Assembly (NCBI GenBank): GCA_921293015.1
Contig: OV121096.1
Span: 10,047,000-10,110,999 of the forward strand
DNA length: 64,000 nt
Source of the DNA: Phorcus lineatus
Lineage: Eukaryota; Mollusca; Gastropoda; Trochida; Trochidae
Direction of reading: 5' to 3'
Every line of letters starts with the position of its first letter. Positions within the stretch are counted from its first letter, which is position 1. Positions 12,463-24,161 of this stretch are shown here, one piece after another. Below the pieces are notes generated by a model that worked only from the letters and a program-made list of their open reading frames with translations, was not told the DNA's origin and ran no database searches. A program made the position numbers and the translations under genes.

Positions 12463-12527
12463 AGGATTCGAACGCTGAAACTCTATGTTGACAAGTAACG
12501 CCTTTACCATCTGAACCTCCAAGGATC
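12463..12527 (-). mobile_element. tRNA-like sequence (SINE head or tRNA pseudogene)
   Basis: Read on the minus strand it shows an A-box-like TGGTAAAGGCG and a B-box-like GTTCGAATCC at tRNA spacing. Pairing of the acceptor arm is not convincing, so a SINE head or decayed tRNA is more likely than a functional gene. The duplicate at 24092-24161 has a damaged B box. Confidence 0.45.
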
Positions 12528-12776
12528 TAGCAGGCTGGTGAACAATCAGTTATGTCATGTCATGGTTAACGATTGTTATAGCATCGTGTCATGTAATCTA
12601 GGTTTATGCTGGCGAGTTGACAATGAGTGTGTTGGAAATACCGTTTTGGTCTCGTTCTTGCATATAAAACTCTTACATTGATTAATCTGTAAGTTTTTAA
12701 AAGAATTGATTTTACAAGTAGAAGCCTTTTTTCCTTGCCTTTTAGCCAATGCTCGGGCATGTTATCGCAAGTGTTT

Positions 12777-13165
12777 CCCAGCTAACAAATCTACGTTGTA
12801 ATGACGTTGTCACAACGTCAACTTTACGTTGTCATAACGTAGATTCATGACGTTGTCACAACGTGATTTTGTAGACTCCCGTTCACGTTGTGACAACGTG
12901 GTATTTCTACCTTAATAAAACGTCGTGGCGACGTTGTAACGACGTTCTTATTTACGTTGTCCTAAGGTTGATTCCTGACGTTGTCACAACGTGATTTTGT
13001 AGACTCCCGTTCACGTTGTCACAACGTGGTATTTCTACCTAAATAAGACGTCGTGGCGACGTTGTTATTTTGTAGACTCCCAAACACGTTGTCACAACGT
13101 GGTATTTCCCTACATAACAAAATTACGTTGTGAGGACATTGTGACAACGTTACATTTACATCCCA
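12777..13165. repeat. Left subterminal array of ACGTTGTNACAACGT palindromes
   Basis: At least ten copies of ACGTTGT or its complement ACAACGT, many joined as palindromes such as ACGTTGTCACAACGT, occupy the first ~390 bp of the element. Repeated subterminal motifs are usual transposase-binding sites in hAT, CACTA and related elements. Confidence 0.8.
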
Positions 13166-13539
13166 GGGACATCAGCATGAAACATCCTCGAAACGTCCCT
13201 CTTGTGGAGTCGATAAGTCCCAACAACGAAATTTTGGACTTTCACGCGACCTAACAATAACGTTCCTACAACGCACACGACTTTCAAATAACACTGGAAG
13301 TTTAAAGGAATACTTTGTTAGGCTGCACGTACCATATTTTTTTAATAGACGGTGGTCACTTATAAAAACGAATGGTGGGTAGTGAAATATGCACATTCTC
13401 TTTGCACTCAGAATTGTTCTAATTATTGAACATGGAGTCAAGATTTCGAATTAAAGGCGCCGAGTTTCTATTATATCAAATATGGTAATGACATATTCGG
13501 ATTAGCCATACCATTACAAGGTAAAAAACAAACAGGGAT

Positions 13540-16500
13540 AAACTATACAAAATTGTTTATTCAGCCTTAGAATGTATAAGGGAAAACGCGTTTCTTCATT
13601 GTTCTCGCTTCATTGTACATGTTTCTTCACAGCACTGTTCAGGAGTCTGTAAAATAAAATGAAAATAATGATAAACAGAATGAACCGTTCCATATCAAAA
13701 ACAAAACACTGTAAATCGATGGTTTTATGTATGGAGCCTAGTTTTTATTATTTAAATATATCAAGTTGTATCCTTTCAAGTATTTCACTTCATTTTAGTT
13801 CTACGTATATATACATATAAAGCTTTAAGCGTTCATCATAATATTTATCATTAGTGGGTACCTGAGAGTAAGATGAGTTCCCCTGTGTAGATGGAGCAAG
13901 CTAGAACACTAAGATTCATGTTGTTACTCTTCCCTGCCTCTCCGGTCCTCCGCCTCGTCTACCTAGAGCAGCCCAAGAAAAGAAAAAGAAAATTGAGTAT
14001 TTCATAATACCGACAACACAATTTGATAGTTGGTCGTAAAGATACAATTGACTGATGGGCATTATAGTGTGCATACAATGTACTTACGAAATATTGGTGA
14101 CTTCATGAAAAAGTCATGTTAAGGTAGCGATTCCCGTTGACTTTAAATATGTTTCATAACAATAGAAGTTAAATTTCATACGAATGCCTGATATCTAACT
14201 AATAATTGATATGAATCAGAATGGTCCTAATCTTTTGGAAATAGATTTATGCTCATTTTACGCTACTCAAATATTTGCATAATTTCAGATGTTCGGAATG
14301 TTCAGCACTTGACGGGGCAATCATGAATTTCAATGTATCAATTTTGTTATCACAGAAAGAGGTACAGTGCTGTCGGGTAAAGCTACGCACCTAAGAGATA
14401 CATGATAATTCATCCGAGAAATATACAACATATTTGATATAATCAACGTCATTGTTAAATTTCAGAGCTTCGTTGATAATATTAAAGTATATATTGTGAA
14501 GTGTTTTTGTCAGTGACACTGAAAGTTTTCAAACGGCTACCCCACTAAATATTTCATTGTTTGGCATATATAGCCTAAAGATATACAGACAGTGTTTGAA
14601 TACACCAAACATTTCCATCATCATGATTTTCATAGATTTTGAAATTGATTTCTGAAGTTTAGGCAAGGACAAGCCGATATTTGGTTCAATATTTTGGTTT
14701 CCATTGACAATTGTTATGTGAGAAGAAAAATGTTTAAAGACGAATTGTTTCCTATGAATTTTGTCAGTTGTTACCAATTTCTAGGTCTTTTTTGCCTCTT
14801 ATCACCATTTAACTCGAGAGGCTCTACCTGCAACCCCATTAGATAGTTAGTATGCGGTTCCATTGAGAGAATAGAGCATTCGGCGACAGAAATTTCGGTC
14901 TAATCACCATTTAACCTTTTCAAAAACTTCATGATATATTTCAAATAAAGATGCAAAGACATCAATGTATCACAAGCTAACACTCATTCTGATTTACTAG
15001 GTTAATAAGTTTGTGCAAGTGCGTATCTTTACCCTCTGCGTATCTTTACCCGACACGGCTGTACATTCGACCTACAATTTATCACTGTACACTAACCATA
15101 CAGTGTTGTCGGGTAAAGCTACGCACCTAAGAGATACATGTTCATGCTTCAGAAAAAAATACAGTATATGGGATAAAAACCATTTCACTGTTAAAGTTTA
15201 GAGATTCACTGATAACATTAATGTAAAATACACGTGTTGAAATGTGTTTGTCAGTGACAGTGAAAGTTTGCCAACGACTACTCCTCTAATTCCCGTAAGT
15301 CGGCATGTGTCGGCTAAAGATACGCACGCAGGGTTTGAATACACCTAACATTTCCAATTTAATGATTTTGATAGATTTTAAAACTGTTTCCTTAAGTCTA
15401 GGTAAGGATAAACCGATAGTCAGAACAAAATTTTGGTTTCCAATGACAGTTATTATGTGGGAAGGCAAACTGTTTGATCACTACATGTTAGCTAGGAATT
15501 TTGTCAGTTTTTCCCAGTTTTGTGCCAATAATCAACATAAAATCTTTTTTACCTTTTCAAAAACTTCATGATATCATTTCAATGATTCATAGACATAAAT
15601 CTATTACAAGCTAACACTCATCTGATTTACTAGGTTAGTTTTGTGCGAGTGCGCATATACCCTCCGCGTATTTTTACCCGTCACGGCTGTATATATTTGA
15701 AATATCTTGACATTCAACGATGTTTCCTAACGTTTATTCATTTAGATTTCTTATTCACCTTCTGCTGGTTATCTACTAAATGATTTTAACTTCACCAACA
15801 CCTTTCCAAATTAAATATATTCTGTAATGTTATCACAGTTATCGCGGGTATAGCTACGTATCCGCGAGATAAAGAATCATTTATTCAAATATTATTAATA
15901 GTTAGGTTTAAAAAAAGGAACTGCATCCATCTAATAATCAATGGAACTGAATGTCGAACACAGAGCCTGCACTCGGTGAACTCGCAAACAGCTGATTGAA
16001 ATACTTTTCAAACTCCGTGCAGCACTTGTGACAGACGATGCGTCATCAAGCACGAAATGCTATACCGTAACACTGTAAGGAGTTTGACCGTGTTTTCGAA
16101 GCCGAGCCGGCGACAACAAAACTGCCTAGCAATCATAATGTCGGTCAAATGGATATGAAATTGCTAAAAATGTCTATACCATGGAAAACTTAGATAGTAA
16201 ATTGGCTGTTATATACTGCTATAGGACATACAGCAGTAGTCTATTTACTTCTAATTTTGTATCACATCCTCCGCTATGAAAGGAGATCTAGGCCTAGGCT
16301 ATTTATCGTAACGATGATCATAAATCAAAAATGCGTAGATTGTGTTAAACTCCAATGATACAAAGTATGCATAAAAGTTCTAAAACAACTTACCTCAGAG
16401 CTTTGGGAAGGATCGAAGAGACGCCAGTTCCAATAAAATCGCAAAGTAAACATTGATTCCCCACGGCGACGTCAAACATGGCGGCCAAGTACTTGTTTGT
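13540..16500 (-). ncRNA. Putative three-exon spliced transcription unit inside the TIR element
   Basis: On the minus strand, a promoter-like GC-richer stretch (16441-16560) is followed by a canonical donor GAG/GTAAGT at 16394/16393. Next comes an acceptor with a strong pyrimidine tract opening an exon at 13962-13862 with donor CAG/GTACC, then an acceptor TTTTACAG opening 13646, and AATAAA (13561-13556). The only reading frame, starting MNLSVLACS in exon 2, stops after 21 codons, just past the exon 2/3 junction. It is therefore annotated as non-coding or as a captured gene fragment. Transcription is not shown; the support is the coincidence of five consistent signals on one strand. Confidence 0.45.
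14345..15880 (+). repeat. ~735-bp tandem repeats inside the TIR element
   Basis: TGTCGGGTAAAGCTACGCAC at 14371 recurs at 15107 and, diverged, at 15841 (spacing 736 and about 734). The two full units also share a long block at about 14600 and 15330. The motif GTCGGGTAAAGNTACGC also occurs inverted near 15030-15055 and 15665-15680. Confidence 0.8.
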
Positions 16501-16560
16501 GACGTAATCGTTACGACGTCATGTTTTATATGACGTCATGAGCATTTGTAATGGCGCGAA
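16441..16560 (-). promoter_or_regulatory. Candidate promoter with CRE and YY1-like sites
   Basis: Two TGACGTCA/ACGACGTCA-type sites, TGACGTAA, a TATAAAA-like stretch (minus strand, about 16526-16532) and AACATGGCGGCCAAG (YY1-like core ATGGCGGC) cluster within 120 bp just upstream of the minus-strand donor. The composition is distinctly GC-richer than the surroundings. Confidence 0.4.
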
Positions 16561-16874
16561 ACGTACGCCTTGTGCAATTTCGTATCAAAGTTGAGAAATT
16601 TAATGATGAATGATAAATAACAAGTACATCGCAGCGACGCCAAGATATCCCATTTTGGTTGTAACTTACTGTTACTACTGTTTCCTTTTTCAATTCAAAG
16701 AACTGATGAATTAATGTGGATATATTTTTGATATCACAGAATAACTTTCTTTCGTTTAGACCTATGTTTGGTGAAAGATGCGTGATGAAGTTTGTGTGAC
16801 GGTGTAAGACTGGGCATCACATACCTACGTTAAATACGTAATACTTACAACTTGAGATATAACATTATATTTTT

Positions 16875-17540
16875 CTTAAATACGTCGCAGATACGTCAGG
16901 AAATAGCATTACCAGTAAAAGGCTCTCTTTGAATATTTGACCATCAGATATTGTTTTTGCTGCTTCGTTTGTGTATTCCCAGATTAAATGTACATTTTTC
17001 ATTCATGTTACTGGATAACTTTTCTACTATTATATCATGTAAAAGGCACGTAATCAGGACGTTGTGAGGACGTACCACTGGACGTGACACAATTACGTTA
17101 CATTTACGTAAAAAATACGTATAACTCAACGTCGTAACAACGTTGAGAAATTACGTTATTTTTTTCGTACTTAGTACGTCGCAGATACGTCAGGAAATAA
17201 CATTACCAGTAAAAGGCTCTCTTTGAATATTTGACCATCAGATATTGTTTTTGCTGCTTCGTTTGTGTATTTCAAGATTAAATGTACGTTTTTCTTTCAT
17301 GTTACTGGATAACTTTTTTACTATTATATCCCGTAAAAGGCACGTAATCAGGACGTTGTGGGGACGTATTGCTAGACGTTACATAAATACGTTACATTAA
17401 CGTAAAAAATACGTATATACACAACGTCGTAACAACGTTGAGAAATTACGTTATTTTTTTCGTACTTAGTACGTCGCAGGTACGTCAGGAAATTACGTTA
17501 CCAAAATACGACCTTCTCACAACGTCGTATGTACGTCGTG
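16875..17540 (+). repeat. Right-end ~293-bp direct repeats of the TIR element
   Basis: TACGTCGCAGNTACGTCAGG starts at 16881, 17174 and 17470. The first two intervals (293 and 296 bp) are almost identical and the third is cut short by the element's end. Each unit includes AACGTCGTAACAACGTT-type palindromes. Confidence 0.85.
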
Positions 17541-17823
17541 TGTTAGCTGGGTTATGCTATAACCGGTTGCACGTGTTCATTGTGTATATGGAGGCAGGTA
17601 AACCCTTGTTGCTTGTTGAAAATTAAAATTGATAAAAGGCTTGGGTTCAAGTTATTCGTTAAAACATACATTAATACTACAGGATGTTTACATCATAAGG
17701 ATGCATTAATATATACAAAGTAGAAAACAAACATATAAATGTAATACATTTTCAGGCGAAGCGTCTGCTTAACCATATAAATTTGTGAACAGATGATATC
17801 ATTATTGTATTGATATCATTTGA

Positions 17824-17882
17824 CAGGGATTTATTACCAAATAAAACAACTTGAAAACTGTTTATTTGGTAATAAACCCCTG
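17824..17882. repeat. Hairpin upstream of the copy 1 signal exon
   Basis: A ~24-bp inverted repeat (CAGGGATTTATTACCAAATA and its complement) with a ~10-bp loop. It is conserved in copy 2 at 24677-24735, about 120-180 bp upstream of each signal-peptide exon. Confidence 0.7.
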
Positions 17883-18004
17883 TACATAGCAATAGCCATT
17901 TAATAACCTCCTAGTGTACAAACAATCAACTGACGTGTCATACCAAGCAGGAAGAACAAACTCCCCAGTATTTTTTCAGTACGCTGACCTTGTCGCATTC
18001 AAAA

Positions 18005-18043
18005 ATGTCTGTGCTGAGGTTAACTTCAATGTATCATGCTATG
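18005..18043 (+). pseudogene. Broken signal-peptide exon of gene B (copy 1)
   Basis: Homologous to 24858-24915 but missing 19 bp that encode the hydrophobic core. The exon now ends in phase 0 instead of phase 1 before its GTAAG, and splicing to 50470 would give an immediate TGA. The start codon and donor are retained. Confidence 0.88.
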
Positions 18044-19219
18044 GTAAGCCTTATCTTGATTTTAAACCATATCGGTTAAAGAAATTTGCTTGCTGATCAG
18101 ATGTAAGCGCGAAATATAAAACAGAAACATTTGATCACTATTTAATATATTTGTTTGAATTCAAAATATTTTCTTTTCTTGAAAATGTATTTAGATGTAG
18201 CACTTATGCCAATATCTATACACCTACATCTCATATGCTGTAATTTAAACTAAGGGTAATTTTGGGAAAATCTAAAAGTCTTTTTTTCTTTCCTAAAACG
18301 TAGTATCTTACTACATACTACAACAATTTTACTTAAAGGCGATCCTTGATAAGACATGTTTTAGATTTTAACATGTACAAACTAAAAAGGCAACAAGCTT
18401 TGCAAGTTTGCAAATATACGAAATGGCTTTAAATTTGACTTTGTACCGCTCCGAATAGGTTAGAAGACATGTGCAAAATGTGAAGAGAATCAGATAGTTT
18501 TCTGCAATCCATCAGACAAAAAATATCTTCTGTCTAACTGGCGGACGGAATCGTCGGTATTTTTATGTACCATCAACCTTCGCTTGTGGTATAACAAATA
18601 TTTCTATAAATAAAAAACTACCACTACAAAGGATGCAGAGCTGTCTACAGTGCAAGCAAATACACCTCAAACGAAAATGGGAGATAGATCTTAAATGCTT
18701 GATAAACACAGATAAAAGGGAAAATATACACAAAGTACTTTTACACCAAACCGAAGCTTCACATGGTGTTGATACTCCATTCTGCATATATATATAATGT
18801 GATATGTTACAATGCAACTGAAGACTCATATGTTGGGGTTCTCTGTAGTATGTTTAACATTATTCACTTTTGTGTGGTTCATGCACATGAAATCAGACAT
18901 CAATATTTAAATGGGCTATACATTATTCTAAGGTCTGATTGCTGTCTTGACTCTACGTACATGCACTTTTTTCATGTTAAAACAAATACATGCATGGCTA
19001 TCAACGATATGCCTGTCAAAGCTATGCAAATAATATCATGTCATTGTAGCCTGAGACAAGAGCTAGATAGAGAGAGATAATTTGTTTAAAATGATCACCG
19101 AGTGCGTGCAGTCAGCAATGTAATGTTACTTACGTTACAGCAACTGTAACATGTTCAAACAAAATGTACGAAAGACTTAGTTGTATTGATTTTATGACAA
19201 GAACATCAATTCATTGTAG

Positions 19220-19307
19220 TTATCCTCATCGGCGCTGTTGCTGGCGGTGTTGTAGTTTTGCTTGTCATCGTTGTCGTCATCATCGTCATCGTGGTCATTC
19301 TGTTGAG
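19220..19307 (+). pseudogene. Duplicate transmembrane exon (copy 2 of gene A exon 9)
   Basis: An 88-nt copy of 7615-7702 with intact acceptor, donor and open frame. It lies downstream of gene A's own stop codon, so it is either relic sequence or an alternative exon that gene A exon 8 could reach by skipping 7615-10134. Confidence 0.8.
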
Positions 19308-20809
19308 GTTAGTAATTTGCTTTTATAGATATCCAGATAGCGATGACCAATACAATATTTGTTAAATAATTGAGATCCAAAAGTGTGTATTTTACATCTT
19401 TGCTATCAGATAACTAAGTTATCAAAAAATGATTTAACTCAAGAGAGAGACAACCAGAAGTGTCAAAATTAAAACCTGACGTTTCAACGTTATACAAGGT
19501 TTATTTACAGAAAGAACCTAGTCTTGCGCTTAATTTAATTATCTTAAGTGTTTTTATTGTATATGAATCAGGCATGGCATTAAATTAGCATTCGACCAAC
19601 GTATTCTGACCGACAGATAGCTTTGTTCATTCAAAGAAATCGGGAAGTTCTATTTCGTAAGGAGTCACCGAGAAGTTTATAGAAACGTTTGGTATTTCAA
19701 TCTACCATCAAAGGAGAGTTTTATCAGTGCAACAAAGCTATCGGATAAACTAAGTATCCAATTCTTATAAACATGCAAGTTTAGTCAAAAGACAAACCAC
19801 TTTCGGAAAACGCCCTTTATTTCATGCGAATCTTAAAACTGTTACCCTTCATTCACAATGTCATCGCGAGTTTAAAGAGTGTTTTCTTTCGAGCATTGAG
19901 ACAATCCAGCAGGGTAGATCTAACATGCATTAATATTTCATCAATAACCAGGCAATGTGAAATTTGTTCAAATAATTATGTGTGTCCTCAAAGAATCAAT
20001 AACATCCAATGACCATATTTTTGAGTGATAGCAAATGCAATCAACTATTGTAATACAAACAAAATACCCCCACCTTCGCAAATTATTGCCATTTAGTCCA
20101 AGTCCAAGCTATGCTTGCCGAACAATACTGACAATGCAACATTTAATAACGTAGTAAGAGTTACTTTCCCAGTTGTAACGATATTTTCAAGAGATAGATG
20201 AACAATTGTAATTAATAGAGAACCATAAATAAACTCAACTATGTGCTCATGAAATTGAAATCTCAAAAAAAATGTTTAAAGTATTTCAACTGCCTTTAAT
20301 AAGGAATGATATATGTTTTTAAAATCCTTTTGTTTCAAAATGACATATGATAAAGATTATTAACCTCATACTTTTCCGTATCATTAATAACATATATTAG
20401 GTGTGAAAATATATGTATTATATCGTCAAAGGCTACCATATTACATATTTTGTTTCTTATTTATGATATTAAAGATATGGAAACACAAGGTTAATAATAA
20501 CTTATATTACCCATATAGGAAGATGGACACATGGTAATATTTTTCCTGTAAGTCACACGGGAGTTACACATTTTCTTGGCATTTGATTGGTTGTTGTTAA
20601 CCAATGAAAAAGAACGTAGTGCCGGGACTTGTCCCGACTGGTAATTTGTTTGCCCTTAGATTGAATTTTAACAATGTTTATTTATTCCATGAAGTTGCCA
20701 GTCGTCATTTCTCAGATGTGCCGGAAATAAGCCTGCCACATTGCACAAAAGCATAGAAATTAGCAATTATTGAATTAGATCTTCATCACGTTAAGCTAAC
20801 AGTCCGTCC

Positions 20810-20915
20810 TAGTAATGACGTCATGGACACGAGCGACTATGACGTCACAGTGTCATAAGTTACGTCACAAGTTCATCCGTCTTGTAGTATCACTATAGGG
20901 CGCCGCTGACCTCTT
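20810..20915 (+). repeat. CRE-rich dispersed repeat (copy 2 counterpart)
   Basis: TGACGTCA occurs twice, followed by TTACGTCAC and GGGCGCCGCTGACCTCTTC; it is the counterpart of 9262-9372. Confidence 0.6.
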
Positions 20916-21178
20916 CAAATTAACACAAAACTGTTAAATATAATTATTTTGAACGACGGTTATGAAAACAGGAACAAACGTTCAAAAATAAATACTTTGA
21001 GCTATTAGTTTGAAACTTTTTCACAAATTACAATTTAGCCGTGCGTAGGTAAGTGTCAAGCAAAACCACAGCACACGCGTATGAATTTGGAAATTCGCAA
21101 CCCTAATCCTTTATAGAGGCATGATTATTTCTATCATATTCGAGTTTTAATAATTTTAAAATCATATAGGTAATATAA

Positions 21179-21325
21179 ACAATAACCAACTCATGACGGG
21201 AATGACAGATTATCTTTCCCTCGTTATATTAATTTGGTAATGCTCTCGCCAAGGCTCGAGAATTACGAAATTAATATAACTCGGGAAAGATAATCTGTCA
21301 TTCCCCGTCACTCATTAGTTATTGT
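21179..21325. mobile_element. Foldback MITE, copy 2
   Basis: A 147-bp palindromic element identical in structure to 9632-9778 with few substitutions. Confidence 0.8.
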
Positions 21326-21404
21326 CTATCTATTCGATTGAAATAATCCATTTTCATACGTCCCAACTTCAAACATAACCTTAAAAAGTAAAATTCAATT
21401 TCAG

Positions 21405-21681
21405 GAAGAAACGTCAAGTCCCGAAACCAAGTACAGAGCCTGACTATACTACTCTAGAAAGGAACCGACCACCAAATCCGTAAAGTGTTGCATCGGACCT
21501 TCCTCCAGCCTACGCCACCATCGGCAATTTGGGTGGATCAGGGGTAGATTACTCTCGTCTCTCAGGGAGGGTTAATTCTCAGTACTGCTACATTCAGGAT
21601 CCTGCATCCTGTGAGGGCGCCTCGGGTCATCTCAGTGTCAAGGACGAAAGTAATGGAAAGTCGTTTTCTGCTGTGGCTTAA
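21405..21681 (+). pseudogene. Duplicate cytoplasmic-tail exon with nonsense codon
   Basis: The same 277-nt length as gene A exon 10 with intact acceptor and terminal TAA. TAC for tail tyrosine 26 is TAA at 21481-21483, truncating the tail before PPAY, YATI, YSRL and YCYI while keeping YTTL. Downstream codons remain largely intact, indicating recent inactivation or an alternative short tail. Confidence 0.9.
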
Positions 21682-23534
21682 GGTTGTCGACCGTTGGCAA
21701 CTGAAAATACGAAAGGTACATTTGATACTGAAATCAGGTTTAATGTCAAATTCTAAACTGATATGAACTGAACTGATTAAACCTATCATTTCGATTATAT
21801 AGAAACAGTGGCTTGTGTATGTTATACAGCTTTAATGATGTGCATGTATATCATTGTACCGTAAAAAAAATATTAAGACAAAGGGATTGGTGTGTAGTGT
21901 TTGTCTTTCTGACACTGTGTCTTAGTGCTACAAACCATCGCGGAGAACACAGAGAATAACCTAGAAAGAAGTAGGAGAACATTCTTGCCATTGACCTGTT
22001 CATATATCTGTAACTCAATTTCTCAATGCAAAATAAAGGTATTTCAATACAAACAACGTCAAAACGTTGTATAATGCTATGTACAAAGAAGTTGTTATGA
22101 GTAGTTATTATTTTCATTCCCATAATGCAAAGCTCTGTAAGGCCTTTAAAGACTGAGAAACGACGCTGATAACATTTCAATATTCATATCCGCTATCCAT
22201 ATGGGAATATTAATCATTTTCTAATAACTGCCTATCATATATACTTAAAAAACACTATAATAAATGGAGAAACAGCGAAAAAATGTAGATTTTCAGGTAA
22301 ATATATTTTCATGTATAAACGGTGCTTTGCAGTATAGTTGTACTCTCTTAATCATAGGGACTTCAAAGAAAAATTATTTTCATGTTAATATGCTTCGTAA
22401 TAAGCTTTTATGTTAATTCTTTGTTTATGAACATATATATTTGTCTACTCGTGATTTGTATTAACTTTTTATGTTCATTGTTGTTTCAAAAGATGTATCA
22501 CTTGAACATTCTGATATTGAGCTGGTAATTAAAATTGAAGGACATTGATACATGGCTTTATGTATGACTGTTGTTTTGTTCTATACTCCTAAAATATTTG
22601 ATTTAACGAAAAGGATAGATTTAAAAATAAGAGTTATCTCCCCTGTATGTACAATATAATTTGTATGTACAATGTAGGGTATCTTGGAAAACTTCTGTAA
22701 ACATTCCTTTTCGTGCAGTTGTACAAGTTACAGATCTTAAACTCGTGTATAAAAGTTTATAGCTTAATGATTCATATTAAACAAAATAAATTATAAGCAT
22801 ACATTAGCTGGTTGATATATTTTTTTTATATTTCTATTTTCCATTCGTTTTTTTACCCTAATTTCAACGAGAGAATTTATTTCAGATTAGGTATTTTACA
22901 ACCAAAATTAGTTTGTAATGTTTCAGCGACTCGGTAGTTGCGGACTTGAGCATGCTAATCACATTTTATGAGGGCTTCATTAGTATTCACTTTCAGTATT
23001 TGTTTTTTGAAATTATTTTCGACTACCTTGCTTATAATTGTATAAAATACATTACAAAAATATGCTATACGTCGTATCTGCACAGATATGAAAATCAAAT
23101 CTTACACAAAGGAATATACCCTACAATGAATGATCCCGACGAGCTCGTAATGTAATTGCTTCGACGAAATTGTTATTTTGACATTCTATAGAAATCAGTC
23201 GAGTCGATTTTTATTCAATTGTCTATTGATCTATTGTTCAATTAGTGTTTTTGTAAACTCAGATATGTATTTATTTATCATTACATCGATTTATATGGTA
23301 TGTTTATCGACTAGAAGAGCTCCAAATATCATGCTCAACTATAAACAGTGCTTAATAAAGAATTTATGAGTTGAGTTCTTTTTCATAGATTATATAACAT
23401 GTACTGTCAAATGATGAAACAAATAGAAAATGTCAACCAAGCGACGTTTTACAAACGTAGACAAGAATAAATAATCAACCTCATTTGACAAGAGACATCC
23501 CATACGGGAAGGGAGAGAACTCTTAGTCATTTTT

Positions 23535-23695
23535 CCGACTAAAGTTGAGAAGTGGCTAGCATTCTCGGACAGGAATAGTCTGGGTTCGCATCCCGATGGA
23601 GAAACTTACATTTGGACCTTGCGTTCCTTGACAAGTCACTTCATCCACTCGGTCTACTCAGCTGAACAGGTGGTACCACTTAAGAAAAGTATTGA
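23535..23695 (+). mobile_element. tRNA-derived SINE remnant (copy 2)
   Basis: Counterpart of 11990-12160; the B box has changed to GGTTCGCATCC and the 5' head is shortened. Confidence 0.6.
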
Positions 23696-24091
23696 TCTAC
23701 AGCAGTACTATTTCTTCAAGGTAATAGTGAAATATGTGGTCTGTGAGCATGTTCCTGCATTGAAATAGCTTCAGATAAATGGACTATCGACAGTATTTTC
23801 AATCATTAAGATGCTAAACCCTATCCTGCAGAACTGGACAATACATACCTGATTTGGCCTTGATTCTTTACCTAAATAATTCATATGTTGTTTCTGTCAT
23901 TTAGACTGTTGTTAGATAAGTGGCATTTTGAATGTGATGGCAAACAGTACGCATTATCAAATACCTGCTTTGGCCGGAGAAGGAGGCTTTGAGTTAAGTT
24001 AAAGCTATGGGCTAAAAGATCCGTAGTAATCGGTATGTTTGTGCCAATAGGGCCAAACACAACGTCTACTTACATATGTGCAAACGATGAT

Positions 24092-24161
24092 ATTTGGATT
24101 AGAACCCTGAAACTCTATGTTGACAAGTAACGCCTTTACCATCTGAACCTCAAAGGATCTA
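24092..24161 (-). mobile_element. tRNA-like sequence, copy 2
   Basis: Counterpart of 12463-12527 with a mutated B box, so unlikely to be transcribed by pol III. An extra ~100 bp absent from copy 1 lies just upstream (about 23962-24060). Confidence 0.4.

Larger units (their letters stand above)
10135..12776. other. 3' flank of gene A: likely 3' UTR and intergenic DNA
   Basis: No convincing coding sequence. AATAAA hexamers at 10429-10434 and 10644-10649 are candidate polyadenylation signals for gene A. Farther on there is a tRNA-derived SINE remnant and a tRNA-like sequence. The whole stretch recurs in copy 2 (about 21682-24407). Confidence 0.6.
12777..17551. mobile_element. 4,775-bp non-autonomous TIR DNA transposon inserted in copy 1
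   Basis: The 11-bp terminal inverted repeats CCCAGCTAACA and TGTTAGCTGGG bound the element, flanked by TT on both sides (12775-12776, 17552-17553). Copy 2 at about 24405-24412 shows the unoccupied site with a single TT, so a 2-bp target duplication is supported. Both ends carry arrays of ACGTTGT/ACAACGT motifs. No transposase-sized reading frame is present. The superfamily is not recognised; 2-bp duplications occur in ISL2EU and Tc1/mariner, but the TT target is not typical of Tc1. Confidence 0.9.
6793..18400 (+). repeat. Tandem duplication copy 1 (3' end of gene A + 5' end of gene B)
   Basis: The segment starting with AAGTTTGC at 6793 recurs at 18404 and stays collinear to 25274. Without the 4,777-bp TIR insertion (element plus duplicated TT), copy 1 is about 6,831 bp against about 6,871 bp in copy 2. 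It contains the transmembrane and tail exons of gene A, intergenic DNA and the signal-peptide exon of gene B. The shared AAGTTTGC at both starts suggests microhomology at the breakpoint. Confidence 0.93.

Noticed and set aside
12780..13441. Palindromic ACGTTGT array as a CRISPR-like array, and the 89-codon minus-strand ORF beside it
   Set aside because: Eukaryotic context, irregular spacing, no unique spacers; it is the subterminal region of a TIR transposon, and the ORF has no domain or codon signal.
17914..18096. 60-codon ORF overlapping the copy 1 signal exon
   Set aside because: Its frame differs from the homologous intact exon at 24858 and crosses the conserved splice donor; it is chance sequence.
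19220..21681. An independent third receptor gene in copy 2
   Set aside because: Only the last two exons were duplicated, and the final exon has a nonsense codon; no extracellular exons precede it.
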